A stretch of 64,000 nt of DNA from Streptomyces asiaticus. Its GTDB lineage: Bacteria; Actinomycetota; Actinomycetes; Streptomycetales; Streptomycetaceae. The stretch's first letter is position 1. The number at the start of each line of letters is the position of its first letter. A program made the position numbers and the translations under genes. Below are positions 8,163-15,250 of the stretch, piece after piece. The DNA is taken from positions 1,302,001 to 1,366,000 of the forward strand of contig NZ_JAGSHX010000006.1 in the NCBI RefSeq assembly GCF_018138715.1. The letters are read 5' to 3'. Under the pieces are notes generated by a model. That model was given only the letters and a program-made list of their open reading frames with translations, was not told where the DNA came from and searched no databases.

Positions 8163-9012
8163 GCTGGAGATCACCGGAGCCTGCCAACTCCGGTGTACGC
8201 ACTGCTGCACCAGCAGCAGCCCGCAGGCGCCCTCCGGGCACATGACCCGCGACGACTGGTCGCACGTCATCGCGGACGTGGCCGAGCTGGGCATCCCCCT
8301 GGTCCAGTTCATCGGCGGCGAGCCGACCCTCTCGCCGCACCTGCCGCAGTTCATCGACGAAGCCCTTGATGCCGGGCTCGGTGTCGAGGTGTATTCGAAC
8401 CTCGCCCACGTACGGCCGTCTCTCTGGGACTCGTTCAGTCGTAAGGGCGTCTGCCTCGCCACGTCCTACTACAGCGACGACCGGGCGCAGCACGAGGAGA
8501 TCACCCGCACGCGGGGAAGCCTCGACCGCACCAGGGCGAACATCGTCGAAGCGGTCCGCCGCGGTATCCCCATGCGTGCCGGCATCGTCGAAGTGATCGA
8601 GGGGCAGCGCGTCGAGCAGGCCAAAGCGGAGCTGCACCGGCTCGGCATCAAGGAAATCCAGGTCGACCGTATGCGCAAGGTCGGACGTGCGGCCGAGCCG
8701 GACGCGAGCACGCCGACCGCTGCCGAGCTGTGCGGGCACTGCTTTCGGCACCGCGTATCCGTCTCCCCCGACGGGGACGTGTCCGGCTGCATCCTCAGTC
8801 GCTTCATGGTCGCCGGCAACGTCCGCGAACAGCGTCTCGCCGGGATCCTGCACAGCGACCGATGGGGCGAGATGATTGCGGCCGTGCCCGAGCCGCGCAC
8901 CGGCGCCTGTACCCCGGCCGATTCGAACGACTGCGACCCCGCCCGTACGCCCGCCTGCGCCCCGAAGCACTTCGCACCCGCCCCGCCTCCCTCCCTTGGA
9001 GTCCACGCGTGA
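8125..9012 (+). CDS. Radical SAM protein with SPASM-like C-terminal cysteine cluster
   Basis: The start is taken as GTG 8125, preceded by GGAGGT at 8113-8118; the longer open frame from 8014 is low-complexity and rejected. The 295-residue product carries the radical SAM cluster motif CQLRCTHC (C20, C24, C27), then QFIGGEPTLSP, the usual GGEP segment that contacts S-adenosylmethionine. The C-terminal third has two further cysteine groups, LCGHCFRHRVSVSPDG with GC and later TGACTP..NDCDPARTPAC, a pattern like the SPASM/twitch domains that hold auxiliary iron-sulphur clusters in peptide- and protein-modifying enzymes. It overlaps the methyltransferase gene by four bases. The substrate is unknown. 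Confidence 0.88.
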   Translation: MSTATVIGIQSIELEITGACQLRCTHCCTSSSPQAPSGHMTRDDWSHVIADVAELGIPLVQFIGGEPTLSPHLPQFIDEALDAGLGVEVYSNLAHVRPSLWDSFSRKGVCLATSYYSDDRAQHEEITRTRGSLDRTRANIVEAVRRGIPMRAGIVEVIEGQRVEQAKAELHRLGIKEIQVDRMRKVGRAAEPDASTPTAAELCGHCFRHRVSVSPDGDVSGCILSRFMVAGNVREQRLAGILHSDRWGEMIAAVPEPRTGACTPADSNDCDPARTPACAPKHFAPAPPPSLGVHA

Positions 9013-10148
9013 ACTGGACCACTTGCGCCGCCGCTCTGGCCTACGTCTCAACACACCGGCACTCCCGATGGGCGCCGGCCGTCGCCGCCACGCCACGGCA
9101 CCTGTTCGTCCCCCGATGGTGGGAGCACGGTTCGGACGGCTGGGAACTGCACGACGGCCCCTCAGACCCGGATCGCTGGCTTGACGCGGCGTACCGCGAC
9201 ACCTCACTCGTGACCCGTGTCGGCCCCTTACACGCCGACTACGCCACGGAGGCCGACCGGCCGCACGGCCGGCCGACGTCCTCTGCCACCCTGCCGAGCC
9301 TGGTCGTGGGCATGTTCCAGCATGCCCGCATCGATGACGCCGACCGCTTGCTCGACGTGGGCACGGGAAGCGGGTACGGGGCCGCCCTCGCCGCTCGCCG
9401 ACTGAGCGACGAGCAGGTGACGAGCGTCGATGTCGACCTCTACCTGACTGAGATCGCCCGCAAGCGGCTGAGCGAGGCCGGCGTCGCACCCACGCTCGAC
9501 ACCGTCGACGCGACCGGGGACCTGCCGTACGAGCCCGCGAGCTTCGACCGGATCGTCGCCACCGTATCCGTACGCACCATCCCCGCAGGCTGGCTTCGGG
9601 TGCTCCGCCCCGGCGGTCGGCTGGTGACCACGATCGCCGGTACCTCCCTCCTCGTCACGGCCGAGAAGGACGAGGACGGGGGCGCGACCGGGCGCGTCGA
9701 GTGGGACCGGGCAGGGTTCATGCACGCTCGCCACGGTGACGACTACCCGCCCGGCGCGGCCGTTCGCCTCGCCAAGGCCGCGGAACTGGACGGAGATGAA
9801 GTGACCAGCGGTCCATATCCCGTCGTCGACGTGGCGAATGCGTGGGACCTCGCGTCCATGCTCGATATCGAGGCGCCCGGTATCGAGCACGACTTCCGGG
9901 AGGACGGCGCGCAGCGTGTCGCGCTCATGGCGCATGCCGACGGGTCGTGGGCCCGGGCGACGGCGACCGGGAACGAGCGGCCCACTGTGCACCAGGGCGG
10001 CCCCCGCCGGCTGTGGGACGCCCTCGACAAGGTCCGCGACTACTGGCTCAGCAACGGCGAGCTACCGGTGCGAGGGGCCCGCGTGGACGTCATGCCCGAC
10101 GGTCGTACGTTCCTCGGCCGCGGGAAGTGGTCCGTCGAGCTGAGCTGA
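9009..10148 (+). CDS. SAM-dependent methyltransferase, PCMT-like
   Basis: GTG 9009 overlaps the radical SAM stop (GTGA). The 379-residue protein has an N-terminal region of ~90 residues, then a Rossmann methyltransferase core with motif I LLDVGTGSGYGAALAARRL and the post-I acidic VTSVDVDLYL, in the arrangement of protein-L-isoaspartate methyltransferase relatives (PTSSATLPSLVVGMFQ precedes motif I). Such enzymes recur as tailoring enzymes in actinobacterial peptide natural-product loci. The C-terminal ~130 residues are a family-specific extension. Translation is coupled to the radical SAM enzyme, so both probably act on the same substrate. Two strong hairpins follow. Confidence 0.85.
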   Translation: MNWTTCAAALAYVSTHRHSRWAPAVAATPRHLFVPRWWEHGSDGWELHDGPSDPDRWLDAAYRDTSLVTRVGPLHADYATEADRPHGRPTSSATLPSLVVGMFQHARIDDADRLLDVGTGSGYGAALAARRLSDEQVTSVDVDLYLTEIARKRLSEAGVAPTLDTVDATGDLPYEPASFDRIVATVSVRTIPAGWLRVLRPGGRLVTTIAGTSLLVTAEKDEDGGATGRVEWDRAGFMHARHGDDYPPGAAVRLAKAAELDGDEVTSGPYPVVDVANAWDLASMLDIEAPGIEHDFREDGAQRVALMAHADGSWARATATGNERPTVHQGGPRRLWDALDKVRDYWLSNGELPVRGARVDVMPDGRTFLGRGKWSVELS

Positions 10149-10230
10149 TCCCGGCGGGAGCCGCGGCCCCCGGCGCCGAGTCCCGTGAAAGGGGTCCCGA
10201 CGGCGGTCCGAATCGGTGCCAAAAGGCGCG

Positions 10231-10262
10231 ATGCCCGGACAGCTCCCCAGCTGTCCGGGCAT
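10231..10262 (+). terminator. Perfect 14-bp hairpin after the methyltransferase gene
   Basis: ATGCCCGGACAGCT pairs perfectly with AGCTGTCCGGGCAT around a CCCC loop. It lies 83 bases past the methyltransferase stop and lacks a T-run, as is usual for streptomycete terminators. Confidence 0.75.
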
Positions 10263-10311
10263 TCGTGCCGTCCGCCGCACCCCCGTCCCCACGGGGTTAA
10301 TGGCCGGAAGT

Positions 10312-10343
10312 CCCCGGCCCGGGCCGCTCTCCCGGGCCCGGGG
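10312..10343. terminator. GC-rich hairpin between convergent genes
   Basis: CCCCGGCCCGGG pairs with CCCGGGCCCGGGG (one bulged base) around a seven-base loop, just before the stop of the minus-strand gene ending at 10348. It probably terminates that gene. Confidence 0.6.
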
Positions 10344-10347
10344 CGCC

Positions 10348-10566
10348 TCAGCGCCCCAGCATTCCCGCCACGGACGACGCTTGTGTGACGACGGCATCCC
10401 AGCCGCCGAAGGTGATGGTCAGGAGGATGGCCATCGGCAGCACCATCGCCGCCGCGACCAGAGGATGGCGGGTGCCGGTCTGCGGGCCGCCGAACGCGTC
10501 CACCGCCGCGCTCACGGACCTGCGACGACGTGTTCCGATGACCGTGCGTCCAGCCGTGTCCGCCAT
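10348..10566 (-). CDS. Small hypothetical membrane protein
   Basis: This 72-residue protein (start ATG 10566, preceded by a GGAGGGACG-type site) has an Arg-rich N-terminal half and one hydrophobic helix, HPLVAAAMVLPMAILLTITF, at about residues 34-54. No family was recognised. It is the first gene on the core side of the accessory region and lies tail to tail with the methyltransferase. The 286 bases upstream (10567-10852) hold no gene I can support; only a small CTCCGG/CCGGAG hairpin near 10798-10816 stands out. Confidence 0.6.
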   Translation of the reverse strand: MADTAGRTVIGTRRRRSVSAAVDAFGGPQTGTRHPLVAAAMVLPMAILLTITFGGWDAVVTQASSVAGMLGR

Positions 10567-10852
10567 CGTCCCTCCTCCGTCACATCTGGGGGCGGCGAGC
10601 GTCTGACCTCGGGGGACGAGTGCTGCGCCCGCCGCTTGACCACAACATTAGGCGCGCACCCCGGTCCTCGGCGTCATGCCTTCGTACCGATTGCCGGGCC
10701 TCCCGGAGGATGACCCCGGGAGGCGTCGACTACTCCCCTGGGTGGAGACGCGCCCTCACGCCTTGGGGTCTTCCCGGAAGGGGTCGCGGAAGCGATCCCT
10801 CCGGATGCCCTCCGGAGTCAGCGGAGTGTGCCCCTCCGAGCCTGTGCGAGCT

Positions 10853-11089
10853 CTACTCACCCTCCCCCTCCTCACTCCGCGGAACCGGCTGCTCCACCAG
10901 GGCCAGGACCCGGTTCGCCATGAAGCGGGCCGTCCGCACCACGGACCCATTACGGGTGACTTCGCTCACTTCCACCACCCCCCGCCGGACCGCCGTCTCG
11001 ACCCTCCGGCCCGCTCTGGTGGCCACCACTTCATATGTCCGCGTCGTGTCCCCCGCGTCCACGACTATCTCCACACGATCACCCTTCAC
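10853..11089 (-). CDS. Conserved small protein of unknown function
   Basis: The 78-residue product starts at GTG 11089, nine bases after AGGAGGGGG (complement of 11099-11107). This start is preferred to the longer frame reaching 11200, whose extra residues are Arg/Ala-rich noise. The sequence is a run of alternating beta-type segments (KGDRVEIVVDAGDTTRTYEV, VETAVRRGVVEVSEVTRNG, RTARFMANRVLALVEQP) ending in acidic residues, suggesting a small beta protein. It is divergent from the Ser/Thr kinase gene. Confidence 0.65.
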   Translation of the reverse strand: MKGDRVEIVVDAGDTTRTYEVVATRAGRRVETAVRRGVVEVSEVTRNGSVVRTARFMANRVLALVEQPVPRSEEGEGE

Positions 11090-11271
11090 GGTCTCAATCC
11101 CCCTCCTGAGACGGCCTTTTGAGATCACGCAGCAGCGGGCCCGAGCGCGGATTGCCACGATTCCGGCCCACTTCTCCAGGATCCCAGGCACCACTGACAA
11201 TCCATCGGCCGACGCATGCGCGGCCTCTCAGCGCGAGGGGCCGTCAATCCGTAAGCTGTGCACGTCAGACG

Positions 11272-11335
11272 GACGGCAACGGAACAACAGCGGCGAACCG
11301 ACGGCAGTTCGACGGCAAACGGCAAGCAGACGGCA
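11272..11335 (+). repeat. Reiterated GACGGCA heptamers upstream of the kinase gene
   Basis: GACGGCA occurs at 11272, 11300, 11311 and 11329, and ACGGCA at 11319, on the kinase coding strand 60-125 bases before its start. Otherwise the 306-base gap between 11090 and 11395 holds only the two divergent promoters. The heptamers could be operator-like sites or a degenerate tandem repeat. Confidence 0.45.
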
Positions 11336-11395
11336 GCGGATGGGGCTCCCCACCAGGGGTTAAGGGAAGGGGCCCACCGGAGGTAGGGGACGGAC

Positions 11396-12772
11396 ATGGC
11401 GATGATGCGGCTCCGGCGCGAGGACCCGCGTGTCGTCGGCTCCTTCCGCCTCCACCGGCGGCTCGGCGCGGGCGGCATGGGGGTGGTCTACCTCGGCTCC
11501 GACCGGCGCGGACAGCGGGTGGCCCTGAAGGTGATCCGGCCGGACCTCGCCGAGGACCGGGAGTTCCGGTCCCGGTTCGCCCGGGAGGTCTCCGCCGCGC
11601 GACGGATCCGCGGCGGCTGTACGGCCCGACTGGTCGCCGCCGACCTGGAGGCCGACCGCCCCTGGTTCGCCACCCAGTACGTACCGGGGCCCTCCCTCCA
11701 CGACAAGGTGAACGAGGAGGGCCCGCTGCCCGCCGCCCAGGTCGCGTCGATCGGGTCGGCGCTGGCGGAGGGGCTGTTGGCGGTCCATGAGGCGGGGGTC
11801 GTCCACCGCGACCTCAAGCCCTCCAACATCCTGCTCTCGCCCAAGGGCCCGCGCATCATCGACTTCGGCATCGCCTGGGCGACCGGGGCCAGCACCCTCA
11901 CCCACGTGGGCACGGCGGTCGGCTCGCCCGGCTTCCTCGCCCCCGAGCAGGTGCGGGGCGCGGCGGTGACCCCGGCGACCGACGTCTTCGCGCTGGGCGC
12001 CACGCTCGCGTACGCCTCGACGGCGGACTCGCCGTTCGGGCACGGCAGTTCCGAGGTGATGCTGTACCGGGTGGTCCATGAGGAGCCGCAGCTGCTGGGC
12101 GTCCCCGACGCCCTGGCACCGCTGCTCCACGCCTGCCTGGCGAAGGATCCGGAGGACCGGCCGAGCACCCTGCAACTGTCGCTGCGGCTGAAGGAGATCG
12201 CGGCGCGCGAGGCGCACGGTCACGGTGCCGGTTCCGGTACTGGTGCCGGTGCCGGTGCCGGGGGCTACGGCGGTGGGCAGGGCCGTCCTCCGGCGCGGCG
12301 CCCCGAGACGCGCCCCGAGGCGTACGCCGACCAGCACACGGAGCGGCGCTCCGGCGGAACGCCCGCGCCGCGGAGCGGGCCACCGGCCCAGCGGCCGGGG
12401 GCCAGTACGGGCGGGTCCTCGGGCCGCCCCTCGGGGCGGAACACTCCCGCGCGCCCGGCGCAGCGCCGGGGTGGCGCGAGACCGCCCGCGCGTACCGGGC
12501 GCCCGGCCCAGACCGTGCGCACCTCGCCGAACGGGCGCCGCCCCAGCGGGCCCAACCGCCGGCTGCTGCGGCAGCGGCTGACCGTGTTCGTCGTGGTGAC
12601 GCTGCTGGTGGCGCTGGGGATCGCGGCGGCGCAGGGCTGCCAGGGGCCGGCGAACGGGCTGGGTGCGCCGGCGAAGCCGACGGGGGCGGCCTCGTCGGCG
12701 GCACCGGACGCCGCACCGGGCTCGGTGGCGGTCGAGGCTGACGGCCGCCAAGACGTGTCCGGCGGATCTTGA
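11396..12772 (+). CDS. Membrane-anchored Ser/Thr protein kinase (PknB type)
   Basis: The 458-residue protein has an N-terminal Hanks-type kinase domain (about residues 15-270): glycine loop LGAGGMGVV at 23-31, ATP-lysine K45 in VALK, catalytic loop HRDLKPSN at 137-144, and DFG in IIDFGIAW. An activation segment with SPGFLAPEQV follows. Residues ~275-395 are a low-complexity Gly/Ala then Arg/Pro/Ser-rich linker, and LTVFVVVTLLVALGIAAAQG forms one transmembrane helix near residue 400, leaving a short external tail without PASTA repeats. It therefore signals from the cytoplasmic face. The start is ATG 11396 behind AGGTAGGGGA. It is not part of an obvious operon. Confidence 0.92.
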   Translation: MAMMRLRREDPRVVGSFRLHRRLGAGGMGVVYLGSDRRGQRVALKVIRPDLAEDREFRSRFAREVSAARRIRGGCTARLVAADLEADRPWFATQYVPGPSLHDKVNEEGPLPAAQVASIGSALAEGLLAVHEAGVVHRDLKPSNILLSPKGPRIIDFGIAWATGASTLTHVGTAVGSPGFLAPEQVRGAAVTPATDVFALGATLAYASTADSPFGHGSSEVMLYRVVHEEPQLLGVPDALAPLLHACLAKDPEDRPSTLQLSLRLKEIAAREAHGHGAGSGTGAGAGAGGYGGGQGRPPARRPETRPEAYADQHTERRSGGTPAPRSGPPAQRPGASTGGSSGRPSGRNTPARPAQRRGGARPPARTGRPAQTVRTSPNGRRPSGPNRRLLRQRLTVFVVVTLLVALGIAAAQGCQGPANGLGAPAKPTGAASSAAPDAAPGSVAVEADGRQDVSGGS

Positions 12773-12790
12773 CGCCTGCGGCGAGCTGCT

Positions 12791-12972
12791 CCCCTCCCCG
12801 CCCGTTCCCTCAACTGGGGCTCCGCCCCAGACCCCGCTCCTCAAGCGCCGGAGAGGCTGGAAGGCGGGGTTCCGCCCCATGACCCCGCTCCTCAAACTCC
12901 CCCAGCTACCGCTGGGAGGTGCCCCCCGGAGGGGCTGGAAGGCGGAGCTTTGCCCCAGACCCCGGGGCCCGG
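12791..12972. repeat. Intergenic GC-rich repeat block, copy A
   Basis: The block contains a 54-base unit (12791-12844) matching 31561-31614 with one difference, then duplicated modules around GACCCCGCTCCTCAA, and the hairpin-prone CCCCCAGCTACCGCTGGGAG at 12899-12918. The same hairpin core occurs at 31618-31637 and, as a variant, inside metN at 24672-24691. It fills most of the gap between the convergent kinase and TrmH-family genes and may also act as their terminator. Confidence 0.8.
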
Positions 12973-13023
12973 CCCGGGGGCGGAGTCCCGGGGCCCAGGG
13001 GCGAAGCCCCCGGCGTGCGGTGG

Positions 13024-13842
13024 TCAGCGGCCCGGTCTGCCCGATGTGACCGCGTAGAAGGCGACCGCCGCTGCCGCGCCCACGTTGAGGGAGTCCACGC
13101 CGTGGGCCATGGGGATCCGGACCCACTCGTCCGCGGCCATCAGTGCCTGGGTGGAGAGCCCGTCGCCCTCCGCGCCCAGCATCAGCGCGACCCGCTCCAG
13201 GCGGTGCGGGGCCGCGTCGTCGATGGTGGTGGCCTTCTCGTCGGGGGTCAGCGCGAGGATCTTGAAGCCCGCCTCCCGGACCGCCTCCAGCCCGCGCGGC
13301 CAGCTCTCCAGCCGGGCGTACGGCACGGAGAAGACGGCGCCCATGGAGACCTTGACCGAGCGCCGGTAGAGGGGGTCGGCGCAGTCCGGGGAGAGGAGCA
13401 CGGCGTCCATGCCGAGGGCCGCCGCGCTGCGGAAGATGGCACCGGTGTTGGTGTGGTCGTTGACGGACTCCATGATGGCGACGCGCCGCGCGTCCGCCAG
13501 GATCGTCTCCGCGTCCGGCAGCGGCTTGCGCTGCATGGAGGCGAGGGCGCCGCGGTGGACGTGGTAGCCCGTTACGCGTTCGGCCAGTTCGGGGCTGACG
13601 GCGTAGACGGGGGCGGGGACGTCCTCGATCACGTCCCGCATCACATCGACCCACTTGGACGACAGCAGCATCGAGCGCATCTCGTAACCGGCGACCCGGG
13701 CGCGCCGGATCACCTTCTCGCCCTCGGCGATGAACAGGCCCTCGGCCGGCTCCCGCTTGCGTCGTAGCTCCACATCGGTCAGACCCGTGTAGTCGCTCAG
13801 CCGCGGGTCGTCCGGATCATCGACGGTGATGAGATCAGCCAC
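13024..13842 (-). CDS. TrmH/SpoU-family RNA 2'-O-methyltransferase
   Basis: The 272-residue product has an N-terminal RNA-binding region (RRKREPAEGLFIAEGEKVIRR-like substrate domain) and a C-terminal SPOUT fold with the three signature motifs: NTGAIFRSAAALGMDAVLL, MLGAEGDGLS and IPMAHGVDSLNVGAAAAVAF. These bind S-adenosylmethionine in the trefoil knot. Family members methylate ribose 2'-OH groups in 23S rRNA or tRNA; the exact target cannot be read here. It is transcribed towards the kinase gene and lies 80 bases downstream of the cysG-like gene on the same strand. Confidence 0.92.
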   Translation of the reverse strand: MADLITVDDPDDPRLSDYTGLTDVELRRKREPAEGLFIAEGEKVIRRARVAGYEMRSMLLSSKWVDVMRDVIEDVPAPVYAVSPELAERVTGYHVHRGALASMQRKPLPDAETILADARRVAIMESVNDHTNTGAIFRSAAALGMDAVLLSPDCADPLYRRSVKVSMGAVFSVPYARLESWPRGLEAVREAGFKILALTPDEKATTIDDAAPHRLERVALMLGAEGDGLSTQALMAADEWVRIPMAHGVDSLNVGAAAAVAFYAVTSGRPGR

Positions 13843-13922
13843 TTAAGTGATACTGCCTTGTCCTGGATGCGGTGCCAATGAGCCCGACGCGAATAAGTTA
13901 CCGGCGGTTACGTCCGATGACG

Positions 13923-15143
13923 TCACCGGTGGTCACGGGACGAGACCGCGACGACCTCACCGATCACCACGACCGCCGGGGGCCGTACGCCCTCGGCCGC
14001 GACCCTCTCCCCGACGGTGGCGAGGGTCGCGTCCACCCGGCGCTGGGCCGGGGTGGTGCCCTCCTGGACCACGGCGACGGGGGTGTCGGCGGCGCGGCCG
14101 TGGGCGACGAGGGCCGCGGCGATGGCGCCGATCTTCTCGACGGCCATGAGCAGCACCAGCGTGCCGCGCAGCCTCGCCAGCGCCGCCCAGTCCACCAGGG
14201 AGCTGGGGTCGTCGGGGGCGACATGGCCGCTGACCACCGTGAACTCATGCGCGACGCCCCGGTGGGTCACCGGGATCCCGGCCGCGCCCGGGACGCTGAT
14301 GGAGCTGGAGATGCCGGGCACGACGGTGCACGGGATACCGGCCTCGGCGAGCGCCTCCGCCTCCTCCATGCCGCGCCCGAAGACGAAGGGGTCGCCGCCC
14401 TTGAGGCGGACCACCGACTTGCCCGCCTTGGCGTGCTCGATCAGCGCGTTGTTGATCGCCTCCTGGGCCATGAAACGGCCGTACGGGATCTTCGCCGCGT
14501 CGATCACCTCGACATGCGGCGGCAGCTCATCGAGCAGATCGCGCGGGCCGAGGCGGTCGGCCACCACCACGTCCGCCTCGGCGAGAAGGCGGCGGCCGCG
14601 CACGGTGATCAGGTCCGGATCGCCGGGGCCGCCGCCGACCAGCGCCACATGGGGGCCACGGGTGCGGTGGCGGGGCGCGGCGAGGGTGCCGTCGCGCAGC
14701 CCCTCCACCACGGCGTCCCGTACGGCGGCGGAACGGCGCGGGTCCTGGCCGGTGAGGACGGCGACGGTGACGCCCTCGCTGCGCCCGGTGGCCGGGGTCC
14801 AGGCGGAGGCGGCCGCGGCGTCATCGCTGCGCACACACCAGACGCGGCGCGCCTCGGCCTCGGCGGACGCGGCGGCGTTGGCCTCCGGGTCGTCGGTGGT
14901 GATCAGGACGTACCAGGCGCCCTCGAAGTCGCCCTCCTGGTAGCGGCGGCGCTCCCAGCGCACCTCCCCCGCCTCGGCCATGGCCTCGACGGAGGCCGTG
15001 GCGGACGGCGAGATCAGCAGGATGTCCGCACCGGCCGCTATCAGCGCGGGCAGCCGGCGCTGGGCGACCTGACCCGCCCCGAGGACGACGACACGCCGCC
15101 CGGAAAGGCGCAGCCCGACCGGGTATGCGAAGTTTTCGGACAT
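13923..15143 (-). CDS. cysG: Uroporphyrinogen-III C-methyltransferase fused to precorrin-2 dehydrogenase
   Basis: This is a 406-residue bifunctional protein. Residues ~1-150 form the NAD-dependent precorrin-2 dehydrogenase part (VVVLGAGQVAQRRLPALIAA). Residues ~165-400 are the SUMT tetrapyrrole methylase (LVGGGPGDPDLITVRGRRLL, VRLKGGDPFVFGRGMEEAEA, HRGVAHEFTVVSGH). It makes precorrin-2 from uroporphyrinogen III and can oxidise it to sirohydrochlorin, feeding both siroheme and cobalamin. The short length (E. coli CysG has about 457 residues) suggests that the chelatase-associated middle region is reduced. It sits next to cobT and cobL on the same strand, which points to a role in B12 supply. 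Confidence 0.93.
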   Translation of the reverse strand: MSENFAYPVGLRLSGRRVVVLGAGQVAQRRLPALIAAGADILLISPSATASVEAMAEAGEVRWERRRYQEGDFEGAWYVLITTDDPEANAAASAEAEARRVWCVRSDDAAAASAWTPATGRSEGVTVAVLTGQDPRRSAAVRDAVVEGLRDGTLAAPRHRTRGPHVALVGGGPGDPDLITVRGRRLLAEADVVVADRLGPRDLLDELPPHVEVIDAAKIPYGRFMAQEAINNALIEHAKAGKSVVRLKGGDPFVFGRGMEEAEALAEAGIPCTVVPGISSSISVPGAAGIPVTHRGVAHEFTVVSGHVAPDDPSSLVDWAALARLRGTLVLLMAVEKIGAIAAALVAHGRAADTPVAVVQEGTTPAQRRVDATLATVGERVAAEGVRPPAVVVIGEVVAVSSRDHR

Positions 15144-15250
15144 GGCGGTGCGGCTCTCCTCGTGCGAAGCAACGGCCGCTGCGGCGCTGGAGCGGCTGAT
15201 CGTCTGTGGGGCGGGGCCCCCGCCGACACCCTACGCGGCGGGGGCACGCG

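Noticed and set aside
10195..10262. A tRNA-like or attachment-site sequence (GGTCCGAATCGG near 10206)
   Set aside because: No cloverleaf could be drawn; the region is dominated by the simple terminator hairpin at 10231-10262.
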